Translations under genes and position numbers: made by a program
Notes under the pieces: model-generated
What the model saw: the letters and a program-made list of their open reading frames with translations, nothing else
Databases searched by the model: none
What the model was told of the DNA's origin: nothing
Assembly (NCBI GenBank): GCA_024654145.1
Contig: JANLIM010000063.1
Location: forward strand, 1 to 29,126
Length of the DNA: 29,126 nt
Reading direction: 5' to 3'
DNA from: Candidatus Zambryskiibacteriota bacterium
GTDB taxonomy: Bacteria; Patescibacteriota; Minisyncoccia; Phycocordibacterales; Zambryskibacteraceae
Part shown: piece after piece, positions 14,186-21,086 of the stretch
Position numbering within the stretch: the first letter of the stretch is position 1
How the letters are laid out: the number at the start of each line of letters is the position of its first letter

Positions 14186-15139
14186 ATGAATAATTTTTGG
14201 CAAAAATTAACGAAGCCAATTTTTGCATTGGCTCCCATGGCTGATGTCACGGACGCTGCGTTTCGATACCTAATAGCAAAGACAGGAAAGCCCCACGTTA
14301 TGTGGACCGAGTTTGTTTCTGCAGACGGCTTGGCTCTGGCGCCGGAAGAGGGGAGGAAGAAGCTTCTTTTAGACCTTAAGTACTCAGAAATAGAACGGCC
14401 CATAGTCGCACAGTTCTTCACAGCATCGCCTGAGCATATGAAGAAGGCTGCCGAGCTAGCGAATGAGCTGGGTTTTGATGGTATAGACATTAATATGGGT
14501 TGTCCGGACAGGAGTATAGAGAGGCAGGGGGCAGGGGCCGCACTTTTAAAGAATGCAAAACTTGCAAGAGAGGTGTTGAGGGCGGCAAAAGAAGGAGCTG
14601 AAGGGCTTCCCGTCTCAATTAAAACTCGTATCGGTTACAACAAGCCAGAGCTTGATACATGGCTTTCTGAAATTCTTAAGGAAGAACCCGCTGTGGTGAC
14701 AATCCATGCGCGGACACGAAAGGAGATGTCCAAAGTCCCAGCACGTTGGGAGTTTGTGAAGCGTGCTGTGGAAATAAGGGATGAAATGAATTCCAAGACC
14801 CTTATTTTTGGCAATGGTGATGTGATGAATGTAGACGAGGCGCAAAAGAGGACAGTGGAGACAGGTTGCGACGGCGTTATGCTCGGCCGAGCTATTTTCG
14901 GCAACCCATGGCTGTTCGCTAAGCGCACTCCTGCACTAGAAGAGAAACTAAATACTTTGGTAGAGCATGTGAAGCTTTTTGAAGAAATGTTGGGGCATAT
15001 TAAAAACTTTGCCATCATGAAAAAGCATTTTAAAGCATACATAAATGGATTCGACGGAGCAGTAGAGCTTAGGGGCAAGCTCATGGAGGCAAATAATGCG
15101 GGAGAGGTGGAGAAAATTATAAAAGAATTCTTGGGATAA
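14186..15139 (+). CDS. tRNA-dihydrouridine synthase (Dus family)
   Basis: The product is 317 aa. The flavoenzyme reduces specific uridines in tRNA to dihydrouridine. Motifs: N-terminal ALAPMADVTDAAFR with FMN contacts, WTEFVSADGL, GFDGIDINMGCPD with catalytic Cys106, SIKTRIGY, VTIHARTR, IFGNGDV and GCDGVMLGRAIFGNPWLF for the phosphate of FMN, followed by a helical C-terminal domain. It is DusB-like in length and motifs, but the A/B/C class cannot be fixed by eye. It probably shares a transcript with ftsQ. No Shine-Dalgarno is evident. Confidence 0.93.
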   Translation: MNNFWQKLTKPIFALAPMADVTDAAFRYLIAKTGKPHVMWTEFVSADGLALAPEEGRKKLLLDLKYSEIERPIVAQFFTASPEHMKKAAELANELGFDGIDINMGCPDRSIERQGAGAALLKNAKLAREVLRAAKEGAEGLPVSIKTRIGYNKPELDTWLSEILKEEPAVVTIHARTRKEMSKVPARWEFVKRAVEIRDEMNSKTLIFGNGDVMNVDEAQKRTVETGCDGVMLGRAIFGNPWLFAKRTPALEEKLNTLVEHVKLFEEMLGHIKNFAIMKKHFKAYINGFDGAVELRGKLMEANNAGEVEKIIKEFLG

Positions 15140-15171
15140 CGGTAGAGTCAAAGGTGTAGGCCTTCAGCCTG

Positions 15172-15229
15172 CTTGACCGTCGCTCGGGCTCTGTGTGAGC
15201 AAGCTCACACATTCCTTCGCTAGGTCAAG
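15172..15229. repeat. Nested inverted repeat after the dus gene
   Basis: Outer arms CTTGACC/GGTCAAG (15172-15178, 15223-15229) enclose a perfect nine-base palindrome TGTGTGAGC-AA-GCTCACACA (15192-15211). No T-run follows, so it is not a classic terminator. It could be a small non-autonomous element or an RNA structure. Confidence 0.55.
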
Positions 15230-15238
15230 TAAGTTTAA

Positions 15239-15284
15239 TTGACATTTCCCGTCTTGTATGATAGGAAGTGTCTAGGGAAACACT
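15239..15284 (+). promoter_or_regulatory. Candidate promoter and leader hairpin of the lipoprotein gene
   Basis: TTGACA (15239-15244) and TATGAT (15257-15262) are both present but only 12 bases apart, so they may not belong together. AGTGT/ACACT (15267-15271, 15280-15284) makes a small leader hairpin. Confidence 0.35.
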
Positions 15285-15308
15285 AGATTTCGTTAATTGC
15301 AGTTCTTT

Positions 15309-15313
15309 GGAGG
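15309..15313 (+). promoter_or_regulatory. Shine-Dalgarno that sets the lipoprotein start
   Basis: GGAGG lies four bases before the ATG at 15318, which decides against longer in-frame starts. Confidence 0.8.
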
Positions 15314-15317
15314 ATAC

Positions 15318-16685
15318 ATGACTAAGAAGTCACCGGGGTCCATGGCGCTTCTCGTCATGGTCCTCTCATTCGCTTCTGCCGCAGCTACGGGCTGCGGGGA
15401 CGACATCACGCAGTTTACCAAGGTCGGCAGCCCCACGGCTCCGTCGACGCCGTCGACCAGAGTCGACAGCGTCGAGGTGCACACCCCGTACGAGCATGTG
15501 AAGTTGACCGGCTGTTATTTGGAGGTCAACCTCACCGCGAAGATCAGGGGTGAGAATGTCGGCAACCTCGTCGTTACCTGGAAGTATTCAGGGAACGGTG
15601 CGTTCACCTACAACGGTAACGATTCGAAGCTCATCATCACCAAGGCGGGCACTACCGAAGTGTACGCCACAGCGATGGGAGTGAAGTCGAACGTCGTCAA
15701 AATCGTGGCGACCGGAGACTGTGGTGATTCGTCACCTCCGTCTCAACCGGAACCCAGCGTTGACTTGAAGGTCAACGGTTCTGACGGTCCGATCACTGTT
15801 GCGAAGGGGAGTGTCGTCGACGTGGATCGTTTCTTGACGAACTGCATCTCGACTACCTGGATCAGCGGTCCTCTCACCGGCATGGTGGGTGGTAACGGTC
15901 GCGATCGTGTCCAGATCAACGAGGACACCCGCTTCGGCATGAGGTGTACGGCTGCGAACGGGAAAAAGGACGAAGATTTCGTCCAGGTCAACGTGTCCTC
16001 AACGACACCGCCACCGGCACCGTCGCCAGCTCCTGCGCCGACTTGCTCGATCAGTGCAGATCACCTGAGCGTTCCTCAGGGGGGAAGCACTGTAATCAGG
16101 TATACGTCGACGAACGCCACGTCTGTCATCGGTCTCTCTGGTTTCTCCGGCAATCTTCCGTTGTCGGACGCACGGGGAGTAATTCTGGGAGAGACGACTA
16201 CCTTCACGATCCAGTGCTCTGGACCGGGAGGCACGTCTCCGCCGCAGAGCGTGACAGTGACCGTGACAGGTCCGGCATGCCCAACTTCGATCGACTATTC
16301 TCCTAAGGAGGACTTGAAGGTCAATGTTGGCGGAAGTAGGGCCATCACGGTCGACAACTGGCCGTCGAATGTGTCATGCAATCCGTTCTACCATGTCGAT
16401 CGTGCTGATCTGGCGAGGATCAAGGGGACAAAAACTTGTCTCGTCGACGGCAAGCCCTTCTGGTGTGGCCCTGCCGCCACGATTGAGGGTGTCTATCCTG
16501 GTTCCGTACGCGCTACAGTCCAGATCGACGTGACTCTCCCCAGACCGGAGAAGTCTCGTATCTGGACAGTCAAGGCCAACACGCTGACCAATACGCTTAC
16601 TGACATGCTGGGACTCGATCTCAGCTTCATGAGCAACAATGGTCGGGACAAGTACGGCGTGTGTCAGACACTCGCCTGCAAATAA
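15318..16685 (+). CDS. Secreted Cys-rich lipoprotein with Ig-like modules, function unknown
   Basis: The product is 455 aa. The signal (KK then MALLVMVLSFASAAATG) ends at Cys26, a plausible lipobox (ATGC), so the protein is probably anchored outside the membrane. Residues 48-133 read like a bacterial Ig-like fold (VTWKYSGNGAF, KAGTTEVYATAMG). Similar beta modules span about 147-228 and 243-318, separated by a Pro/Ala linker (TPPPAPSPAPAPT). A C-terminal part has several Cys (354, 374, 383, 449, 454) that may form disulfides. It is likely a surface or adhesion protein. The gene is very GC- and CpG-rich compared with dus and dnaX on either side and is a one-gene unit with Shine-Dalgarno and terminator. 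No exact homologue was recognised. Confidence 0.8.
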   Translation: MTKKSPGSMALLVMVLSFASAAATGCGDDITQFTKVGSPTAPSTPSTRVDSVEVHTPYEHVKLTGCYLEVNLTAKIRGENVGNLVVTWKYSGNGAFTYNGNDSKLIITKAGTTEVYATAMGVKSNVVKIVATGDCGDSSPPSQPEPSVDLKVNGSDGPITVAKGSVVDVDRFLTNCISTTWISGPLTGMVGGNGRDRVQINEDTRFGMRCTAANGKKDEDFVQVNVSSTTPPPAPSPAPAPTCSISADHLSVPQGGSTVIRYTSTNATSVIGLSGFSGNLPLSDARGVILGETTTFTIQCSGPGGTSPPQSVTVTVTGPACPTSIDYSPKEDLKVNVGGSRAITVDNWPSNVSCNPFYHVDRADLARIKGTKTCLVDGKPFWCGPAATIEGVYPGSVRATVQIDVTLPRPEKSRIWTVKANTLTNTLTDMLGLDLSFMSNNGRDKYGVCQTLACK

Positions 16686-16706
16686 CTCGGCTTCGGCCGA
16701 AATCTG

Positions 16707-16740
16707 GGTGCTCCGTCTATATGGCGGGGCACCTTTTCTT
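16707..16740 (+). terminator. Terminator of the lipoprotein gene
   Basis: GGTGCTCCGTC (16707-16717), loop, GGCGGGGCACC (16723-16733) with two G-U pairs, then TTTTCTT. Confidence 0.85.
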
Positions 16741-16747
16741 TTGATGC

Positions 16748-16753
16748 TATAAT
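16748..16753 (+). promoter_or_regulatory. -10 box of dnaX (leaderless)
   Basis: TATAAT, TCGTATC, ATG. Identical to the ftsQ start region over 20 bases. Confidence 0.7.
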
Positions 16754-16760
16754 TCGTATC

Positions 16761-17810
16761 ATGAAAAAAGGTGAAAAATCCTCAGGCGTTCTCTATCGCA
16801 AATACCGCCCACAAGGTTTTGGCGATGTCATTGGGCAAGACCATATTGTTAAAGTCTTGGAAGGTGCGGTGAAGCTCGGCAATATCTCACACGCCTACAT
16901 CTTCTCCGGACCTCGAGGGACAGGGAAGACTTCCATGGCACGCATTCTTTCCCGTGAGATAGGAACTTCAGCCAATGACCTTACTGAGATGGATGCCGCT
17001 TCCAATCGCGGCATCGACGACATCCGCGAGATCCGCGAATCGGTGAACACTCTGCCGTTCGAGTCGCGTTACAAGGTCTACATTATCGATGAGGTGCACA
17101 TGCTTACTCGTGATGCCTGGAATGCCTTTCTAAAGACTCTCGAGGAGCCTCCTGCACATGTGGTTTTTATCATGGCGACAACAGAATTAGAGAAAGTGCC
17201 TGAGACAGTTATTTCACGGTGCCAAACATTTACATTCAAAAGGCCAAATCAAGCTACTCTAAAGGATTTCGCGATTACTATTGCGAAGAAAGAAGGAATC
17301 ACACTCGACCCTGCAGCAGCGGAGCTCATCTCACTCCTCGGAGACGGCTCTTTCCGCGATGCTCACGGCATTCTTGAGAAAGTGCTTAGTGCTACCGAAG
17401 ACAAGAAAGTGACTCGTCAGGAAGTAGAGCTAGTCACAGGCGCGCCCAAAGCAGAGCTCGTCCGTGCAATTCTGGAATCTATAGTTGAGAAGGATTTGGA
17501 GAAAGGCTTGAAGGCAGTAGGGCAGGCAAGTGAGGCAAATGCCGAGATGAAGCTCTTTGCTAAATTGATTCTGGAGCGACTTCGCTTCCTTTTCCTACTC
17601 CGATTGAAGGCGGGTATGGATGAGTATATTTCTAAGCAAATTTCAGAAGACGATTTGGAATATTTGAGAGCATTGGCAACAAAAGCAGGTCAGGATCTCA
17701 CAGCCGAGGTGCTTTTAAGATTCATAGTGGCCTACGAAGACTCAGGGCGTACCTCCATTCCAGAGCTAGCACTTGAGCTTGCCCTAGCAGATTCTATTAA
17801 AAAAAGCTAG
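16761..17810 (+). CDS. dnaX: DNA polymerase III clamp-loader subunit (DnaX, gamma-type, short)
   Basis: The product is 349 aa. It is the ATPase that loads the sliding clamp. Seen: YRKYRPQGFGDVIGQDHIV, Walker A GPRGTGKTS (50-58), EMDAASNRGIDDIREIRE, Walker B DEVHML (110-115), FLKTLEEPPAHVVFIMATTE, and sensor ISRCQ. Two things are unusual. The four-cysteine zinc module normally between the first helix (ARILSR) and EMDAAS is missing; only some ten residues remain. The protein also ends after the collar domain, with no tau-type C-terminal domains. No internal slippery frameshift site of the E. coli type was noticed. This is a minimal gamma-like form. Confidence 0.93.
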   Translation: MKKGEKSSGVLYRKYRPQGFGDVIGQDHIVKVLEGAVKLGNISHAYIFSGPRGTGKTSMARILSREIGTSANDLTEMDAASNRGIDDIREIRESVNTLPFESRYKVYIIDEVHMLTRDAWNAFLKTLEEPPAHVVFIMATTELEKVPETVISRCQTFTFKRPNQATLKDFAITIAKKEGITLDPAAAELISLLGDGSFRDAHGILEKVLSATEDKKVTRQEVELVTGAPKAELVRAILESIVEKDLEKGLKAVGQASEANAEMKLFAKLILERLRFLFLLRLKAGMDEYISKQISEDDLEYLRALATKAGQDLTAEVLLRFIVAYEDSGRTSIPELALELALADSIKKS

Positions 17811-17830
17811 CACAGTTTTCTACAAAAGGG

Positions 17831-17858
17831 TTTACATTCCGAGTGATGGTGGTATTAT
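17831..17858 (+). promoter_or_regulatory. Promoter with overlapping palindrome before the 39-aa gene
   Basis: TTTACA (17831-17836), 16 bases, TATTAT (17853-17858). A GAGTGAT/ATCACTC inverted repeat (17841-17847, 17857-17863) overlaps the -10 box and could be an operator. Confidence 0.65.
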
Positions 17859-17864
17859 CACTCA

Positions 17865-17999
17865 GTAAGCCACTCGCTTACTTTGGGCAGTGAGAGAGCG
17901 AAGGAAGTTTACTTTCTTCGCAAACGAGCTAACCCGAAGCAAGGCTAACGCCTTGCCGCTTATCAGCGTTTCGCGATAGCGAGACTAACAGAAAACACT
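17865..17999 (+). promoter_or_regulatory. Four-hairpin 5' leader
   Basis: Four stems follow in order: GTAAGC/GCTTAC (17865-17870, 17876-17881), the 11-pair GCGAAGGAAGT/ACTTTCTTCGC (17898-17908, 17911-17921), GCAAGGC/GCCTTGC (17939-17945, 17950-17956), and GTTTCGC/GCGAGAC (17968-17974, 17979-17985). No Shine-Dalgarno is seen before the ATG. No known riboswitch class was recognised. Confidence 0.6.
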
Positions 18000-18119
18000 A
18001 TGGAAGACACAAACACAGCGGGACAGGTTCCTCTTACTCCTGAGGAAGAGGCAGCCAAGAAGGCGGCAGCTGAAGGACAGGCTCCTGAAGCTCCAGCAGA
18101 AGAGGCTCCTCTCGCCTAA
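18000..18119 (+). CDS. 39-aa acidic low-complexity protein
   Basis: The peptide opens MEDTNTAGQVPLTPEEEAAK and ends EAPAEEAPLA. It is rich in Glu, Ala and Pro, with one short predicted helix (PEEEAAKKAAAE), and no signal or membrane segment. It is too short for family recognition. A promoter with overlapping palindrome, a 135-base structured leader and a strong terminator right after the stop make it a self-contained unit. The RNA may matter as much as the peptide. Codon choice and composition look like genuine coding, but without comparative data the ORF is a prediction. Confidence 0.65.
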   Translation: MEDTNTAGQVPLTPEEEAAKKAAAEGQAPEAPAEEAPLA

Positions 18120-18120
18120 T

Positions 18121-18155
18121 ACAAAAAGACTCGGCTTACCGCCGAGTCTTTTTGT
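18121..18155 (+). terminator. Terminator of the 39-aa gene
   Basis: ACAAAAAGACTCGGC (18121-18135), TTACC, GCCGAGTCTTTTTGT (18141-18155). The flanking A and T runs would let it work in both directions. Confidence 0.93.
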
Positions 18156-18248
18156 AAATTAATTCATTGAAGTCTTATTCTCAAGTTCTTAAGAACATTG
18201 GAATAAAGAAATGGTAAGTAGGATGATTTTTTGGTAGATTATCTGTAT

Positions 18249-18319
18249 TGCGGGGTCGTCTAATGGTAGGACAGGAGCCTTTGAAGCTTCTAATGAAGGT
18301 CCGATTCCTTCCCCCGCAG
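18249..18319 (+). tRNA. tRNA-Gln (TTG)
   Basis: Acceptor TGCGGGG/CCCCGCA, D-arm GTCTAATGGTAGGAC, anticodon stem GGAGC/GCTTC with loop CTTTGAA (anticodon TTG), T-stem GAAGG/CCTTC with loop TCCGATT (C in place of the usual T55). Discriminator G, CCA not encoded. G36 means it is not a MiaA target. Confidence 0.94.
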
Positions 18320-18406
18320 CATATAAATGTCTAATAAAGAACGCTGTTTAGTTTGTAGTGTATTCTTGGTTGAGCTCATATTTAATGCTTTGAATCGTTA
18401 AAGAGG

Positions 18407-18412
18407 TATAAT
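18407..18412 (+). promoter_or_regulatory. -10 box of the 151-aa gene (leaderless)
   Basis: TATAAT ends six bases before the ATG at 18419. Confidence 0.6.
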
Positions 18413-18418
18413 TAAATT

Positions 18419-18874
18419 ATGAAAAAAATATTTATTTGGGTGATTATTATCGTGGCGGTGCTTTTGATTGGGGGATTTAAAATGTTTGATAAAACAGCTG
18501 TTAATAACAGTACGGCTGCAAATGTGAATGAAGAAATGGCTGGATACTTCCAGGAACGCATGTTTACAGTCGGCGTGGCGGACATTGGTATGCCTATAGA
18601 AGGATTCGATGCTGGACTCCTCATTATGGCTTACCCCGGGCTTGTGCCAGCTGACTTCCAGGGAGTGGAAACTGTCGAGGGTAAGTATGAGGTCACAGGG
18701 GATGAGATTGTCTTTCTCAGAGATGCTTCAAAGCCTATAACTTCGGCTGAAGAAATGGTTTCTGCCGAAGGTTATAGAACACTACTTGCTAAAGTTTCAA
18801 CTAGGTTGAAACTTCCTGCTACTACTGAAGCAGAAGTAGACTTGATTGTTGAGACTCTAGATAAAGAGAATTAA
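18419..18874 (+). CDS. Membrane-anchored protein of unknown function
   Basis: The product is 151 aa; family not recognised. KKIFIWVIIIVAVLLIGG at residues 2-19 is an N-terminal anchor with the basic end inside, so the remaining 130 residues should lie outside. The outer part is acidic and soluble, with GMPIEGFDAGLLIMAYPGLVPADF, a beta-rich VEGKYEVTGDEIVFL, and a helical end (EGYRTLLAKVSTRLKL, EAEVDLIVETLDKEN). No Cys. It is leaderless and isolated, and converges with the stress-type gene, the two stop codons overlapping by four bases with no terminator between. Confidence 0.8.
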   Translation: MKKIFIWVIIIVAVLLIGGFKMFDKTAVNNSTAANVNEEMAGYFQERMFTVGVADIGMPIEGFDAGLLIMAYPGLVPADFQGVETVEGKYEVTGDEIVFLRDASKPITSAEEMVSAEGYRTLLAKVSTRLKLPATTEAEVDLIVETLDKEN

Positions 18875-19386
18875 TATTCACGAATCTCATCAGCTCCGTG
18901 GCGGACGAAGATTTCTCTTGCTTTGGCTGCGTTTTCTGTCTTAGCTGTTACAAGGACAGAGCCTAGCCTCACCTTCTCCTCGTAGACTTTAGCTTCTTCC
19001 TCATCTACACCTAGACCCATAAGTGCTCCTACCAATCCTCCTGCCGCAGCACCTGTGAGGGCTCCTGCTGCTGTTGTAGCGGCTGCACCTGTAAGACCCA
19101 GAGCAGTTGCCAAGGGACCGGCTACAAAGAGTGTACCGAGACCTGGGAGAATCCCGTTTGCCACAACAAGCCCAGCAATACCACCGACAATAGCGCCGGT
19201 ACCGGCACCAGCAGCGACGCTTGAACCAACACTTTCACCATCTCCTTCCTCAACAACTGTTTTGCCTTCTGAGCTATAGACATATGAGATGTCAGTGTCT
19301 CTTACTCCAATACCCTTAAGTTCTGTTATCGCCATTTCCGCGTGGTCAGTATTTGTGAATACTGCAATAATCATGTTTTCTTTCAT
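18871..19386 (-). CDS. YflT-like general stress protein with glycine-zipper core
   Basis: The product is 171 aa when started at the ATG at 19386 (MKENMIIAVFTNTDHAEMA); a longer in-frame start would add an unlikely AT-rich tail. The N-terminal 60 residues match the general stress protein 17M/YflT style (VFTNTDHAEMAITELKGIGVRDTDISYVYS). Residues about 60-125 are a Gly/Ala-rich zipper (GAGTGAIVGGIAGLVVANG and repeats) that could insert in or perforate a membrane. The C-terminal VRLGSVLVTAKTENAAKAREIFVRHGADEI repeats the ferredoxin-like half. The role is unknown; relatives are stress-induced. It is divergent from a KGG stress gene, which supports a stress context. Confidence 0.85.
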   Translation of the reverse strand: MKENMIIAVFTNTDHAEMAITELKGIGVRDTDISYVYSSEGKTVVEEGDGESVGSSVAAGAGTGAIVGGIAGLVVANGILPGLGTLFVAGPLATALGLTGAAATTAAGALTGAAAGGLVGALMGLGVDEEEAKVYEEKVRLGSVLVTAKTENAAKAREIFVRHGADEIREY

Positions 19387-19613
19387 ATTATTTAAGTAGA
19401 TTAACTTGTAATCGTTAGTCATTATCGGTAGACGTTTAAAATATGTTATTAATACCCGTGTTTTTAGACATAAAAATTTACACCACACTCAGCCGGTAAG
19501 ACTGATGGGAACTTGTCCGTCAGATAAGCGTACAGGTCGAGAAGGTTATTAGTTTGGATAATCTCACGCGCGTTGATTATCGATTATTAGTTCCTTAATC
19601 TAATCTAAAAAAT
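19387..19613. other. Divergent control region between two stress-type genes
   Basis: 227 bases, AT-rich, with no reading frame I accept. TTAATCTAATCT repeats near 19595-19606 may form part of the KGG gene promoter. No clear -35/-10 pair was found. Confidence 0.4.
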
Positions 19614-19793
19614 ATGGCACAAGACAATCGTGGTTTCGCTGGTATGGATCCTGAAAAGCAGCGAGAAATAGCATCTAAGGGCGGCAAGGCTGCCCATGAG
19701 AGCGGTAATGCTCACGAATTTGATTCCGAAGAAGCACGTCGCGCTGGTCAGAAGGGCGGCCGTGCAAGCGGTGGGAATCAAAACGAAAGATAG
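19614..19793 (+). CDS. KGG-motif stress protein (YciG/GsiB-like)
   Basis: The product is 59 aa, hydrophilic and glycine-rich. It carries two copies of the KGG repeat: PEKQREIASKGGKAAHESG and SEEARRAGQKGGRASGG. These are the hallmark of stress-induced, LEA-like proteins such as GsiB and YciG, thought to protect other molecules during desiccation, acid or osmotic stress. No cysteines and almost no hydrophobic residues, so it is likely disordered. It is short but complete, with a strong terminator after it. It sits divergently from the YflT-like gene. Confidence 0.93.
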   Translation: MAQDNRGFAGMDPEKQREIASKGGKAAHESGNAHEFDSEEARRAGQKGGRASGGNQNER

Positions 19794-19824
19794 CCCCACG
19801 ACAATTTATCATTAGTTAAAATAC

Positions 19825-19854
19825 AGCCCGGCACTCAGCAATGAGTGCCGGGCT
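19825..19854 (+). terminator. Terminator of the KGG gene
   Basis: AGCCCGGCACTCA (19825-19837), GCAA, TGAGTGCCGGGCT (19842-19854). The T-run is weak. The stem core GCCCGGCACT is identical to that at 13249. Confidence 0.75.
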
Positions 19855-19881
19855 TGTGTGTAGGCATTCATACTGTTGTGC

Positions 19882-19909
19882 TTGCATCTAGTTAGGGCAT
19901 CTCTATAAT
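19882..19909 (+). promoter_or_regulatory. Promoter of the ClpP-like gene
   Basis: TTGCAT (19882-19887), 16 bases, TATAAT (19904-19909). It gives a leader of about 26 bases with no Shine-Dalgarno. Confidence 0.65.
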
Positions 19910-19941
19910 CTAGGGATAAATAAATTTCTTACTCATCCGCA

Positions 19942-20541
19942 ATGAAGACAGCCGCTAAAACAAAATTGAAGAAAACAGAGGCCCAGGAACAAAAATCTCT
20001 TTGGGCTGATTTTTTTATCTCAAAACCTGAACGAACTATCGAGTGGCTGGGTGGAGTTAACTTCGAAAATCTGCAAACAGTGCTCTCCAAAGTAAAAGAG
20101 CATGTTATCAATGACCCGGAAGAAGAAATTCATCTCATGATTAATTCTTATGGCGGGCCCACAGGTGTGGGAATGAGTTTTTATGATGCAGTGAGAACTT
20201 GGTTGCGTCCTAATTTAGTAACTATAGGCTCAGGCTACGTGGATTCTTCCGGAATTATTGTCTTCTTGGCTGGGCATAAGAGGTACATTACAAAAAATAC
20301 TACTCTTCTTTTTCACCTTGCTGGGCGGACTTTCGGTGAAGGAAAGCGTTTCTCTACAGCAGACATGGAAAACATGCTCAAGGAAGATAAAGTAAAGGAC
20401 TATCAATATGCTTGTGTAGTCTCTGATGCAACAAACGGCCGGTACTCTCCAGAAAAAGTTTTAGAAATGATGGCTGCTAGCACTGTACTCACAGCAGAGG
20501 AAGCTGTAAATATGGGCCTAGCCCACAAGGTGCTGGAATAA
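19942..20541 (+). CDS. ClpP-like (S14 family) protein, catalytic Asp apparently missing
   Basis: The product is 199 aa. The fold is ClpP-type: EIHLMINSYGGPTGVGMSFYDAV (oxyanion-side GG), then VTIGSGYVDSSGIIVFLAGHKRYI with Ser102/103 at the nucleophile place, LLFHLAG with His125, and the end LTAEEAVNMGLAHKVLE. Where ClpP has DRDxxMSAEEA, this protein has AASTVLTAEEA, so the usual Asp is gone. The nucleophile neighbourhood is also altered (GxxASMG reads GYVDSSG). It may be an inactive or non-standard member, or a different S14 branch. A basic N-terminal tail replaces the propeptide. It has its own promoter; clpX is not nearby. Confidence 0.85.
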   Translation: MKTAAKTKLKKTEAQEQKSLWADFFISKPERTIEWLGGVNFENLQTVLSKVKEHVINDPEEEIHLMINSYGGPTGVGMSFYDAVRTWLRPNLVTIGSGYVDSSGIIVFLAGHKRYITKNTTLLFHLAGRTFGEGKRFSTADMENMLKEDKVKDYQYACVVSDATNGRYSPEKVLEMMAASTVLTAEEAVNMGLAHKVLE

Positions 20542-20567
20542 CTGCGCCAGCCTTGTTGTTTATATGC

Positions 20568-20573
20568 TAAAAT
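20568..20573 (+). promoter_or_regulatory. Extended -10 box of the DoxX-like gene (leaderless)
   Basis: TGC-TAAAAT ends eight bases before the ATG at 20582. Confidence 0.5.
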
Positions 20574-20581
20574 AGAAGCAT

Positions 20582-21004
20582 ATGAATATTAAAAAAATTA
20601 TTTGGCTGAAGTTGCGTTTAGTAATGGGGCTTATTTTTTTGTGGGCGTTCGCTGACAAACTTTTCGGGCTTGGTTACGCCACCTCCTCAGATAAGTCTTG
20701 GCTAAATGGGGGTTCTCCAACAGCAGGCTATTTAACTAACGCTACTCGCGGTCCTTTTGTAGAGTTTTTCCAAAGCCTCGCCGGAATGCCGCTTGTTGAC
20801 TGGCTTTTTATGTTGGGACTCCTGGGAGTTGGGCTTACGCTTATCTTTAATAAATTCGTCTCCTACGGCGCTATTGCAGGAAGTATTATGATGGCTCTTA
20901 TGTATCTTTCAGCTTTTCCTCCTTCAAACAATCCTTTAATAGATGAGCATATTGTCTATATACTCGTTTTGTCCGCTTTGGCGATAAGAAGTAGGGAAGG
21001 TTAG
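20582..21004 (+). CDS. DoxX-like integral membrane protein
   Basis: The product is 140 aa with four hydrophobic segments (about 7-27, 60-72, 76-92, 96-112 and a last one at 118-135, one of which may be re-entrant). The N-terminus (LKLRLVMGLIFLWAFADKLFGLGY) matches the DoxX/DoxD style: a first helix with an Arg start and a conserved FxxaDK. A soluble loop with GPFVEFFQSLAG follows. Relatives take part in quinone-linked redox or thiosulfate oxidation, but many are of unknown role, and here the function is not assigned. It follows the ClpP-like gene by 40 bases with a separate -10 box. Confidence 0.75.
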   Translation: MNIKKIIWLKLRLVMGLIFLWAFADKLFGLGYATSSDKSWLNGGSPTAGYLTNATRGPFVEFFQSLAGMPLVDWLFMLGLLGVGLTLIFNKFVSYGAIAGSIMMALMYLSAFPPSNNPLIDEHIVYILVLSALAIRSREG

Positions 21005-21010
21005 CGCGTC

Positions 21011-21038
21011 TGGACAAATCTTAAAATAAACGTATATT
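21011..21038 (+). promoter_or_regulatory. Promoter of the REC-GGDEF gene
   Basis: TGGACA (21011-21016), 16 bases, TATATT (21033-21038). The leader is about 42 bases long. Confidence 0.65.
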
Positions 21039-21086
21039 GTTGGCTAGAAACGTTCGCCAACTTTAAACCTGAACCTGGAGGTTCAC

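Noticed and set aside
16764..16770. Slippery A-run in dnaX as a programmed frameshift
   Set aside because: It lies at the start codon, not at the gamma/tau junction, and no alternative long frame follows.
19387..19488. 34-residue N-terminal extension of the YflT-like protein
   Set aside because: AT-rich, without the domain pattern and without a start signal.
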